From Fimbriiglobus sp. (GTDB lineage: Bacteria; Planctomycetota; Planctomycetia; Gemmatales; Gemmataceae), in contig JANXTD010000573.1 in assembly GCA_025352585.1 (NCBI GenBank), positions 1 to 5,352 on the forward strand: 5,352 bases of DNA, in the 5' to 3' direction. The translations under genes and the position numbers were made by a program. Numbering within the stretch: position 1 is the stretch's first letter; each line of letters opens with the position of its first letter. This document shows, one piece after another, positions 1 to 5,352 of this stretch. The notes under the pieces were generated by a model that worked only from the letters and a program-made list of their open reading frames with translations, was not told the DNA's origin and did no database searches.

Positions 1-21
1 CCGAATTCGAGTTTCGGTCTT

Positions 22-46
22 CTCCGCGCACTCCGCGTCTCCGCGG
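22..46. repeat. Clustered CTCCGCG words in leader
   Basis: The heptamer CTCCGCG occurs three times at 22-28, 31-37 and 39-45, spaced 9 and 8 bases, and is followed directly by GGCTAAAAT. The TAAAAT at 48-53 is the only AT-rich box in the leader and could be a -10 element for the downstream gene, but I see no convincing -35 partner. Words of the form CTCCGYGTCTCCGYGG recur between genes in many bacterial genomes, so this may be one copy of a dispersed intergenic repeat; that is recollection and not shown by this window alone. Confidence 0.5.
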
Positions 47-60
47 CTAAAATCGTCGTG

Positions 61-106
61 CCCGACACCCGACACCCGACACCCGACACCCGACACCCGA
101 CACCCG
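61..106. repeat. Heptamer tandem array, CCCGACA x6
   Basis: Six perfect head-to-tail copies of CCCGACA fill 61-102, and a seventh breaks off after CCCG at 106. The array ends 8 bases before the ATG at 115. It contains no stop codon in the frame of the downstream gene, so a GTG at 58 could in principle extend that gene and encode a repeated PDTRHPT peptide. I treat it as non-coding leader because the peptide is a pure product of the repeat and has no protein-like character. A perfect 7-base array of this sort is prone to slippage and may vary in copy number between strains. Confidence 0.9.
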
Positions 107-114
107 GTAGTCAC

Positions 115-1038
115 ATGGACTTCGAGCGACCCAAGAGCGGCGGCGAGCCGATGCTGCCCGGCGGCTTCCGGGCGGCCGTCGCCCGCGAACTGCTCGCCCA
201 CGACCTCACGCCCAAGGCCTGGCACGCCGCCGGGGTCGATTGCGTCACCGCCGCCGGCGAGTCGCGCTACCTCGGCCTGGCGAACCTCTACCGCCGCGCC
301 AAGTCGGCCGGCCGCGAGGAGTGGCCGGCGATGGTCCGCCACTTCCTCGGGGTGTTGGCGACCTCGACGAGCGCGGAGAACGCCCCGCCCGACTCCCTCG
401 ACGCCGTGCGCGGCCGGGTGCGGGTCCGCCTCGGCGTGCCGTTCGCCCTGGCGGAGCCGGCCAACCCGTGGCAGCGGCTGCTGGCGGGCACGCCGCTGGC
501 GGTCAACCTCGTCATCGACTCGGACGAGTACATGACCTACGTGACGCAGGGCATGGTCGAGGCCTCGGGTGAGAGCGCCGACGACTGGCTCGCCGTCGGT
601 ATCGCCAACCTGCGCGACGCCACGCCCGACGACTGGCTCGGCACTTTTCACGAAGAAACCGGGATGCTCGGCGGCCACGCCGGCGACTCGTACGACGCCG
701 CGCGGGCGCTGGTCCTTGAGGAGATCGGCGAGCCGAGTCCCGCCGGCTGGCTGGTGGCGATCCCGGCCCGCGACTGGCTGTTCGCCCTGCCGGTGACGCG
801 CGCGAGTTTGCCGGGCTTGCCGCTGTTGAAGGTGCTCACCCAGAAGAGCTACGCGGAGGACGCCTACCCCATCTGCGACGAGGTCTTCTGGGTCCGCGGC
901 GGCGTCTGGGAGCGGCTGCCGGTCACGCTGACCGACGAGCGCGCCGACGTGTCGCCGAGTGACGCCTTCCTGGCGGCTCTCGAGGAACTCAACGCGATCG
1001 AAGAGGGCGACCTGGGGGAAGTGGGCGGCGAGGCGTGA
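115..1038 (+). CDS. Hypothetical protein, DUF1444/YtpQ-like
   Basis: This 307-residue, acidic, soluble protein has no signal peptide or membrane segment. I do not recognise a defined function. Several segments resemble the DUF1444 (YtpQ) group: LAVNLVIDSDEYMTYV at residues 128-143, a following helix ending in GIANLRD (162-168), GDSYDAARAL (190-199) and LVAIPARDWLF (213-223). These look like the family's substrate-like pocket strands and its 'PARD' motif, from memory and not from a search. The N-terminal 100 residues are helical and unassigned. The ATG at 115 is chosen because a GTG at 58 would translate the heptamer array; the ATG at 151 (residue 13) is also possible, and neither has a clear ribosome binding site. 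The stop overlaps the start of the next gene by 4 bases (GTGA), so the two are probably co-translated. An alternative is a Gemmataceae-specific family unrelated to DUF1444. Confidence 0.75.
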   Translation: MDFERPKSGGEPMLPGGFRAAVARELLAHDLTPKAWHAAGVDCVTAAGESRYLGLANLYRRAKSAGREEWPAMVRHFLGVLATSTSAENAPPDSLDAVRGRVRVRLGVPFALAEPANPWQRLLAGTPLAVNLVIDSDEYMTYVTQGMVEASGESADDWLAVGIANLRDATPDDWLGTFHEETGMLGGHAGDSYDAARALVLEEIGEPSPAGWLVAIPARDWLFALPVTRASLPGLPLLKVLTQKSYAEDAYPICDEVFWVRGGVWERLPVTLTDERADVSPSDAFLAALEELNAIEEGDLGEVGGEA

Positions 1039-1922
1039 GCCTGCGCGTCGAGTCGCCGGGGCTGTTCTCGCTGCCGGTGGGCCTGGGCCGGCCCGGCCGG
1101 CGCGCCCTCGGCGTGCCGGCCGGCGGGGCCGCCGACCGCGCCGCCCACACGCTCGCCAACGCCCTGCTCGGCAACCGGCCCGAGGCCGTCACGCTCGAAG
1201 TCACGCTGGCCGGGCCGACGCTGACCGCCGACGCCCCGACGGCCTGCGTCGTGTTCGGCGCGCCCTTTGAACTCGCCGTGGCCGGCCGCGCGCCGCCGAC
1301 CGCCGGGACGACCTTCACGCTGCGACGCGGCGAGACGTTGCGCATCCTCGGCACCCCGGCCGGCGTGCGCGGCACCTTGGCCGTGTCCGGCGGCTTCCGC
1401 TCCGCGCCCGAACTTCTGCGGGCCGGCGACCTGCTCGATTGCGAACCCTCGACGGCGGCCGGCCGGGCGTTGCCGTTCGTGTCGCTGCGCCCGCCGGGCG
1501 ACGTGACGTTGCGCGTCCTGCCCGGCGCGCAAGCCGACTGGTTCGAGCCGGGGGCGTTGGAGGCGCGTCGCTTCACGGTCGCGGCGGCGAGTAACCGCAT
1601 GGGCGTGCGGCTGCTCGGCGACCCGCTGCCACGCGGGGCGGGTCGGCGGGCCTCGGAGATGGCCAGCGAGCCGGTCGCGGCGGGGGCGGTGCAGGTCGCC
1701 AACGACGGCGCGCCGATCGTGCTGGGCGTGGACGGCCAGACCATCGGCGGCTACCCGCGGCCGGCCCACGTCGTCCGCGCCGACCTCGACCGCCTGGCGC
1801 AACTCCGCCCCGGCGACGGCGTGCGCTTCCGCGCGGTGACGGTCATCGAGGCGGAGCAAGCGGCGCGGGCGGCGGCGGCGGAACTCGCCGACTGGTGCCG
1901 CCGGCTGGCCTGGGCGGGGTAG
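1035..1922 (+). CDS. pxpC: PxpC/KipA-like carboxyltransferase-domain protein
   Basis: This 295-residue protein belongs to the KipA/AHS2 group of biotin-dependent carboxyltransferase-like proteins. In known systems PxpC works with PxpA and PxpB as the ATP-dependent 5-oxoprolinase that converts 5-oxo-L-proline to glutamate in the cytoplasm. The C-terminal half carries the family signature clearly: SNRMGVRLLG (186-195), then QVANDGAPIVL (220-230), D-QT-GGYPRPAHVV (233-247), and AD--RLAQLRPGD (249-261). The N-terminus has ESPGL, LGRPG, GVPAGGAAD and LANALLGN, as in the family. Two points are odd. The usual VQDxGR is LPVGLGR here, and the usual GSRST...GG..GR stretch after the 'AVSGG' strand is missing (residues 119-132), which accounts for the short length against about 310 in E. 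coli YbgK. No pxpA or pxpB lies in the window. It could therefore be a divergent paralogue without 5-oxoprolinase activity. The GTG start overlaps the preceding stop by 4 bases. Confidence 0.85.
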   Translation: MSLRVESPGLFSLPVGLGRPGRRALGVPAGGAADRAAHTLANALLGNRPEAVTLEVTLAGPTLTADAPTACVVFGAPFELAVAGRAPPTAGTTFTLRRGETLRILGTPAGVRGTLAVSGGFRSAPELLRAGDLLDCEPSTAAGRALPFVSLRPPGDVTLRVLPGAQADWFEPGALEARRFTVAAASNRMGVRLLGDPLPRGAGRRASEMASEPVAAGAVQVANDGAPIVLGVDGQTIGGYPRPAHVVRADLDRLAQLRPGDGVRFRAVTVIEAEQAARAAAAELADWCRRLAWAG

Positions 1923-1923
1923 G

Positions 1924-1962
1924 GCGGGGCCGCCGCGCCCGAGGCCCCGCTCCCGAGGGGCC
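1924..1962. terminator. Candidate convergent terminator, alternative hairpins
   Basis: The 40 bases between two converging genes hold a perfect 8-base inverted repeat, GCGGGGCC (1924-1931) and GGCCCCGC (1943-1950), with an 11-base loop. A second, competing hairpin pairs GGCCCC (1943-1948) with GGGGCC (1957-1962). Position between converging stop codons and the strong GC stems suit a bidirectional terminator. There is no T-tract on either side, so a classic intrinsic terminator is not shown. Confidence 0.45.
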
Positions 1963-4182
1963 TTACTCCTTGCCCCGGAAGACGCCCGACATCATGTGAT
2001 CGACCGGCGCGTACTGGTCGGTCAGGATGACGCGCTCGCTCCCCAGCATGCGCTCGACTTCGGCGCGTGGCACCACCCGCGTCGCGCTCAAGGTGCTCAC
2101 GTCGAGCGGCCTCGCGGAGGCGTAGAGGCTGTAGACGTGCCGCTCCGCGGGGTCGTAGTCGGCGTCGGCGCTGAGCACCTCGACGTGGGCGAACGACTCG
2201 CGCAGGGTCTGGACGACGGCCTTCCAGAGGCGGCCGCGCTCGAGGCGGTCGATCACCGTGACCAAGTAGACGCCGTCGGGTGTGAGCGACCGCTTCACCG
2301 CCTCGTTGCACTCGCGCGTCAGCAGGTGCGACGGCACCGCGAAGTCGTTGACCGCGTCGAGCGTCACCACGGCGTAACGCTGGCCGGCGGGGCGGTCTTC
2401 GAGGAACTGCCGGCCGTCCTGGTTGTAGGTCGCGATCGGCAACGCCGGGTCGAGGCCCAGCCGCTCATAGGCGACGCGGGTGACGCCGGGGTCGATCTCC
2501 ACCACGTCGATGGCCACGCCCGGCAACAGGGTCGCCACGCAGCGCGGCAGGGTGTAGCCGCCGCCGCCGATGACCAGCAGCCGCGTGCCGGCGGGGTCGG
2601 TACTGGCGGCGCGGCGGATGAAGTCGAGTTGCGTCGCCTCGTGTTGGTAGTGCAGGAAGGTCGGGTCGTCCAACTTGACGCACGAGTGCAGCAGCCGGTC
2701 GAGCCGCAGCGACTTCACGACCTCGCCGGTCGGCAGCGTGGAGTCCTCGACGCGGATGGTGTAGTAGTTCGTCTCGCGGGCGATCCCCGGCAGGTAGTCG
2801 CCGACGGTCGCCACGCCGGTCGCCACGCCGCCGAGGACGACGCTGAGGCCGTAGAGCAACGCGCGCGTTTCGTGGATGCGCACCAGCAGCACCGTGAGGA
2901 AGCCGGGCACCAGGGCGACGAGCAGGATCGTGCGGAACATGCCGAGGCCCGAGATCAGGACGTAGCCGGTGGCGAAGGTGCCGGCGATGGCCCCGGCCGT
3001 GGACCAGGCGTAGACGCGGCCGGCCGTCGCCCCCGCGCCGTCGGCGTCGGTCACGGCGAGCTTCACCACCTGCGGGCTGACCGTGCCGAGGGCCAGCATC
3101 GGCAGGAAGAACAGGGCGAAGGTCCAGAGCAGCACGCGCGGGATCAGCGGCACCGTCTCGAGTGGGGCGACGCGAATCAGCACGGCGAACAGCACGAGAA
3201 CGGCGGCGACCCCGATCGCGGCGGCGACGAGGCAGTACGCCAGGCGGCCGCGGCCGGACGCGCCGCCGGGCCGCGTCCGGGCGTCGGCGAGCAGGCCGCC
3301 GAGCGCGTTGCCCGCGGCGGTGCCGGCCAGCATGACGCCGATGACCCCGGTCCAGGTGTCGAGCGACACGCCGACGACCTGCGCCAGCAGCCGCGCCGCC
3401 GAGAGTTCGAGCGCCATCCCCGCGAAGCTGCACGCGAACACGATCGCGCACGCCCGCGGCGTCGGCAGCCGCGCGGACACCGCCAGGGCGTACAGTGACG
3501 GCTTGTTGTCACCGACTGACAGTAACTTGTCACCGGGTGACACCGCGACGGCACCCAGTGGCGACAGGCCGAGGCGGGCGACGACGGCCGTCGCGGCGAG
3601 GAGGCCGGCGGTCACGGCGACGATGGCGTTGACGGCGAAGTGCGGCACCAGCACGAACCCCGTGGCGTAGTTGCCTGCCAGGCAGCCGAGCGTGCCGAGC
3701 GCGAACACCAGCCCGGCGACGCGGCCGGCGCGGCGCACGTCCGGCACGCCCAGGCGGACCGCGGCGGGCGTCAGCAGGCTCAGCGTGAACCCCGCCGGCA
3801 GACACAGCGCCGCCGCCAGCACCGGCACGCGCAAGCCCAACGGCAAGCCGCGGTGCAACCCGGTCGCCCGCAGCAACTCCGGCAGCGCGACCATCCAGAG
3901 CGCCGCGACCGCCCCGGCGAGCAACACGCCCGCCAGGCCGGTCGGCGACGCGGTGCGCCGGGTGAGCCGGCCGCCGACGCCGTTGCCCAGGGCGATGCCG
4001 GTCAGGAACGCGCCGATGACGGCCGTCCAGGTCTCGAGCGACGAGCCGACGAACGGGGCGAGCAGCCGGCCGGCCACGAGTTGCAGCACCAGCAGGCCGG
4101 CGTTGGCGAGGAAGACCACCAGCCCGACGACGGCCAGCCGCGCCCCGGCGGACTGGGCACTTCGGGGGACACTCGGGGTCAT
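1963..4182 (-). CDS. Fused duplicated transporter / spermidine-synthase-like protein
   Basis: This 739-residue inner-membrane protein has two membrane bundles and a cytoplasmic C-terminal enzyme domain. About six hydrophobic segments lie in residues 15-203 and six or seven in 242-463. Each bundle opens with the same motif, RLLA..VG.SL.TWT.VIG..L.G.A.GN..GG (first from residue 39, second from 264), so the halves are homologous. Residues about 466-690 form a Rossmann domain like spermidine synthase: VIGGGGYTLPR (537-547), the SAM-ribose acid in VVEIDP (560-565), QDGRQFL (588-594), and LDAVNDFAVPSHLLT (608-622). The canonical GGGDGG is GGGG, without its aspartate, and the D.xDP active-site segment is altered, so the substrate need not be putrescine. 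Function is unproven: members of this fused family are usually annotated as spermidine synthase or MFS/spermidine synthase. The ATG at 4182 is chosen because the frame upstream to 4347 would run across the Hsp70 start and encodes a basic, low-complexity peptide. A weak AAGG lies about 6 bases upstream. Confidence 0.9.
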   Translation of the reverse strand: MTPSVPRSAQSAGARLAVVGLVVFLANAGLLVLQLVAGRLLAPFVGSSLETWTAVIGAFLTGIALGNGVGGRLTRRTASPTGLAGVLLAGAVAALWMVALPELLRATGLHRGLPLGLRVPVLAAALCLPAGFTLSLLTPAAVRLGVPDVRRAGRVAGLVFALGTLGCLAGNYATGFVLVPHFAVNAIVAVTAGLLAATAVVARLGLSPLGAVAVSPGDKLLSVGDNKPSLYALAVSARLPTPRACAIVFACSFAGMALELSAARLLAQVVGVSLDTWTGVIGVMLAGTAAGNALGGLLADARTRPGGASGRGRLAYCLVAAAIGVAAVLVLFAVLIRVAPLETVPLIPRVLLWTFALFFLPMLALGTVSPQVVKLAVTDADGAGATAGRVYAWSTAGAIAGTFATGYVLISGLGMFRTILLVALVPGFLTVLLVRIHETRALLYGLSVVLGGVATGVATVGDYLPGIARETNYYTIRVEDSTLPTGEVVKSLRLDRLLHSCVKLDDPTFLHYQHEATQLDFIRRAASTDPAGTRLLVIGGGGYTLPRCVATLLPGVAIDVVEIDPGVTRVAYERLGLDPALPIATYNQDGRQFLEDRPAGQRYAVVTLDAVNDFAVPSHLLTRECNEAVKRSLTPDGVYLVTVIDRLERGRLWKAVVQTLRESFAHVEVLSADADYDPAERHVYSLYASARPLDVSTLSATRVVPRAEVERMLGSERVILTDQYAPVDHMMSGVFRGKE
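3496..3537. repeat. 21-base repeat in transporter linker
   Basis: Two 21-base units, 3496-3516 and 3517-3537, share TGAC at the start and TTGTCACCG near the end (3506-3514 and 3527-3535). A third TGAC falls exactly 21 bases on, at 3538. TGAC and GTCA therefore alternate at 12- and 9-base spacing and form nested inverted repeats, including a perfect TGTCACC-G-GGTGACA at 3528-3542. The period equals seven codons, so the reading frame of the - strand gene is kept; the units encode residues 216-229, PGDKLLS and VGDNKPS, in the loop between the two membrane bundles. The stretch is visibly less GC-rich than its surroundings and uses TTA and TCA codons that are rare elsewhere in the gene. Confidence 0.7.
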
Positions 4183-4303
4183 GCGGGGCCTTGGGCGGGG
4201 GAAAGACTTCTTCTGGGAGGGCACTGCTCCCGATAAACTACGCGGCGGCGGGGATTCGTCCCGCCGCCGACCCGCGACCCGTACCCTTGCCCCCGGCACC
4301 CCC
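4183..4303. promoter_or_regulatory. Divergent intergenic region
   Basis: These 121 bases separate the start codons of the - strand fused transporter and the + strand Hsp70 gene, so promoters for both should lie here. The only AT-rich patch is GATAAACTA at 4232-4240, a possible -10 zone for either direction, but no matching -35 box stands out. A short inverted repeat GGGAG/CTCCC (4215-4219, 4227-4231) sits beside it. No CIRCE element (TTAGCACTC-N9-GAGTGCTAA) is present, which argues against HrcA control of the Hsp70 gene. No ribosome binding site precedes the ATG at 4304, where the leader is C-rich. Confidence 0.5.
4243..4269. other. Strong hairpin upstream of Hsp70 gene
   Basis: A perfect 10-base stem, CGGCGGCGGG (4243-4252) and CCCGCCGCCG (4260-4269), encloses a 7-base loop GATTCGT. 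It ends 34 bases before the Hsp70 start codon and directly follows the AT-rich patch at 4232-4240. If transcription starts in or just after that patch, the hairpin would lie in the 5' leader of the Hsp70 mRNA. It could also be an operator or simply a by-product of GC-rich sequence. Confidence 0.5.
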
Positions 4304-5352
4304 ATGACCCCGCGCTTCGTCGTCGGCATCGACCTCGGCACCACCAACTGCGCGCTCGCCTACGCGGACGCCGGCAGCGGCGAGGCCCCGCGGGTCGTGC
4401 CGCTGGCAATCCCCCAAGTCGTCGCGGCGGGGTCGGTCGAGGCCCGCGAACTGTTGCCGTCGTTCCTGTACCTGCCGGGGCCGGGAGAGCAGCCGGCCGG
4501 GGCGCTGAAATTGCCGTGGGACGCCGAGCGCGACCACGCCGCCGGCGAGTTCGCCCGCGCCTTCGGGGCGCGCGTGCCGACGCGGCTGGTGGCGAGCGCC
4601 AAGTCGTGGCTGTGCCACCCCGGCGTGGACCGCAAGGCGGCGATCCTGCCCTTCCGCGCCGGCGACACCGACCGCCGCGTCTCGCCGCTCGACGCCTGCA
4701 CGCGCTACTTGAAGCACCTCGTCGAGGCGTGGAACTTCGCCATGGCGCAGGCCGTCCCCGAGAACCGGCTCGAACTGCAAGACGTGATCCTGACCGTGCC
4801 GGCCTCCTTCGACGCCGCCGCCCGCGACCTGACCGTCGAGGCGGCCCGCGCGGCCGGGCTGGAGCACGTCACGATGCTCGAGGAGCCGCAGGCGGCGTTC
4901 TACGCCTGGCTCGACAACCTCGGCGACAAGTGGCGCGACAGCGTCGCCGTCGGCGACCTCGTGTTGGTGGCCGACGTGGGCGGCGGCACGACCGATTTCA
5001 CGCTCATCGAAGTCGGCGAAGAGGCCGGCAACCTGGCCCTCACCCGCCTGGCCGTCGGCGACCACCTCTTACTCGGCGGCGACAACATGGACCTGGCGGT
5101 CGCCCACACGGCCGCGGCGGGGCTCGCGAAGGCCGGGACGAAGCTCGACGCCAACCAGATGGCGCAGTTGACGTACGCGGCACGCTCGGCCAAGGAGCAA
5201 CTCCTGAGCGACCCGACGCTCGAAAGCGCCCCGGTCACCGTACTCGGCAAGGGCCGCTCGGTCGTGGGCGGCACGGTGCGCTACGACCTGCCGCGGGCCG
5301 ACGTGGAGCGCGTGCTGGTCGACGGCTTCTTCCCCGAGTGCGAGCGGCACGC
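4304..5352 (+). CDS. Hsp70-family protein, N-terminal part
   Basis: This gene is cut by the window edge after 349 full codons; the part seen is the ATPase domain of an Hsp70-type chaperone. Phosphate-1 motif GIDLGTTN is at residues 8-15, VPASFD at 165-170, EEPQAAFYAW at 193-202, and phosphate-2 motif ADVGGGTTDFTL at 223-234, followed by GDHLLLGGDNMDLAVA (252-267). By alignment to DnaK, D10, K100 (in SAKSWL), E194, D224, T229 and D231 match the nucleotide-binding and catalytic residues, so ATPase activity is likely. It is not DnaK or HscC: residues 36-58 carry IPQVV...LPSFLYLP, followed by an inserted stretch (PW...GEFAR..GA.VP.RLV) before K100. I recall this pattern in a bacterial Hsp70 subfamily of about 600 residues often encoded just upstream of a larger DUF3731-containing Hsp70; that partner would be beyond the window. 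Substrates are unknown. The ATG at 4304 places the phosphate-1 motif at the normal distance from the N-terminus. Confidence 0.92.
   Translation, partial: MTPRFVVGIDLGTTNCALAYADAGSGEAPRVVPLAIPQVVAAGSVEARELLPSFLYLPGPGEQPAGALKLPWDAERDHAAGEFARAFGARVPTRLVASAKSWLCHPGVDRKAAILPFRAGDTDRRVSPLDACTRYLKHLVEAWNFAMAQAVPENRLELQDVILTVPASFDAAARDLTVEAARAAGLEHVTMLEEPQAAFYAWLDNLGDKWRDSVAVGDLVLVADVGGGTTDFTLIEVGEEAGNLALTRLAVGDHLLLGGDNMDLAVAHTAAAGLAKAGTKLDANQMAQLTYAARSAKEQLLSDPTLESAPVTVLGKGRSVVGGTVRYDLPRADVERVLVDGFFPECERH

Noticed and set aside
61..106. CRISPR-like array
   Set aside because: Units are contiguous 7-mers without spacers, so this is a simple tandem repeat.
58..114. N-terminal extension of the first gene from GTG at 58
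   Set aside because: It would encode only the translated heptamer array (PDTRHPT twice and a remnant), with no protein-like character; the ATG at 115 or 151 is more natural.
864..1859. 331-codon open frame on the - strand opposite the PxpC-like gene
   Set aside because: Low-complexity Arg/Ala/Gly-rich product; the opposite strand carries clear family motifs.
1996..3498. 500-codon open frame on the + strand opposite the fused transporter
   Set aside because: Its product is a biased Arg/Gly/Ala/Asp/His-rich sequence without domains, a shadow of the high-GC - strand gene.
3496..3542. Internal promoter or regulator binding site from the TGAC/GTCA palindromes
   Set aside because: It lies in the middle of a single long gene with no start codon or gene boundary nearby; a coding repeat is the simpler reading.
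4183..4347. N-terminal extension of the fused transporter to 4347
   Set aside because: It would overlap the Hsp70 start and encodes a basic, low-complexity stretch before the first membrane segment; the ATG at 4182 lies just ahead of that segment.
4238..5065. 275-codon open frame on the - strand opposite the Hsp70 gene
   Set aside because: Product has no recognisable domain and the + strand frame is an unmistakable Hsp70 ATPase domain.

Overview
The window is very GC-rich, with codon third positions almost all G or C. It has GTG and ATG starts, little sign of Shine-Dalgarno sequences, short heptamer repeats and a run of CTCCGCG words in the one short non-coding leader. Together with a planctomycete-style fused transporter/spermidine-synthase protein and an unusual Hsp70, this suggests a chromosomal segment of a high-GC planctomycete (Gemmataceae-like). 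That assignment is inference from style and gene types; no marker gene is present to confirm it.

Layout from left to right. Positions 1-114 are a non-coding leader with three CTCCGCG words (22-45), a TAAAAT box (48-53) and six perfect tandem copies of CCCGACA (61-102). A two-gene unit on the + strand follows: a hypothetical protein resembling the DUF1444/YtpQ group (115-1038), then a KipA/PxpC-type protein (1035-1922) joined by a 4-base stop/start overlap. A 40-base gap with two alternative GC hairpins (1924-1962) separates this unit from a converging gene on the - strand. That gene (4182 down to 1963) encodes a 739-residue membrane protein with two homologous transmembrane bundles followed by a spermidine-synthase-like SAM-binding domain. 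A 121-base divergent intergenic region (4183-4303) with a strong hairpin leads into a + strand Hsp70-family gene (4304 onward), which is cut by the window end after 349 full codons.

The four genes do not form one obvious pathway. The first two are probably co-transcribed and translationally coupled. The fused transporter/SpeE-like protein and the Hsp70 are divergently transcribed and may share a control region. The points most worth a second look are the PxpC-like protein, which lacks a normally conserved internal segment and has a degenerate N-terminal motif; the internal duplication of the transporter; the 21-base repeat that encodes the linker between its two halves; and the heptamer array in front of the first gene. 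I see no RNA gene, CRISPR array, insertion sequence or clear sign of a defence or other novel multi-gene system.
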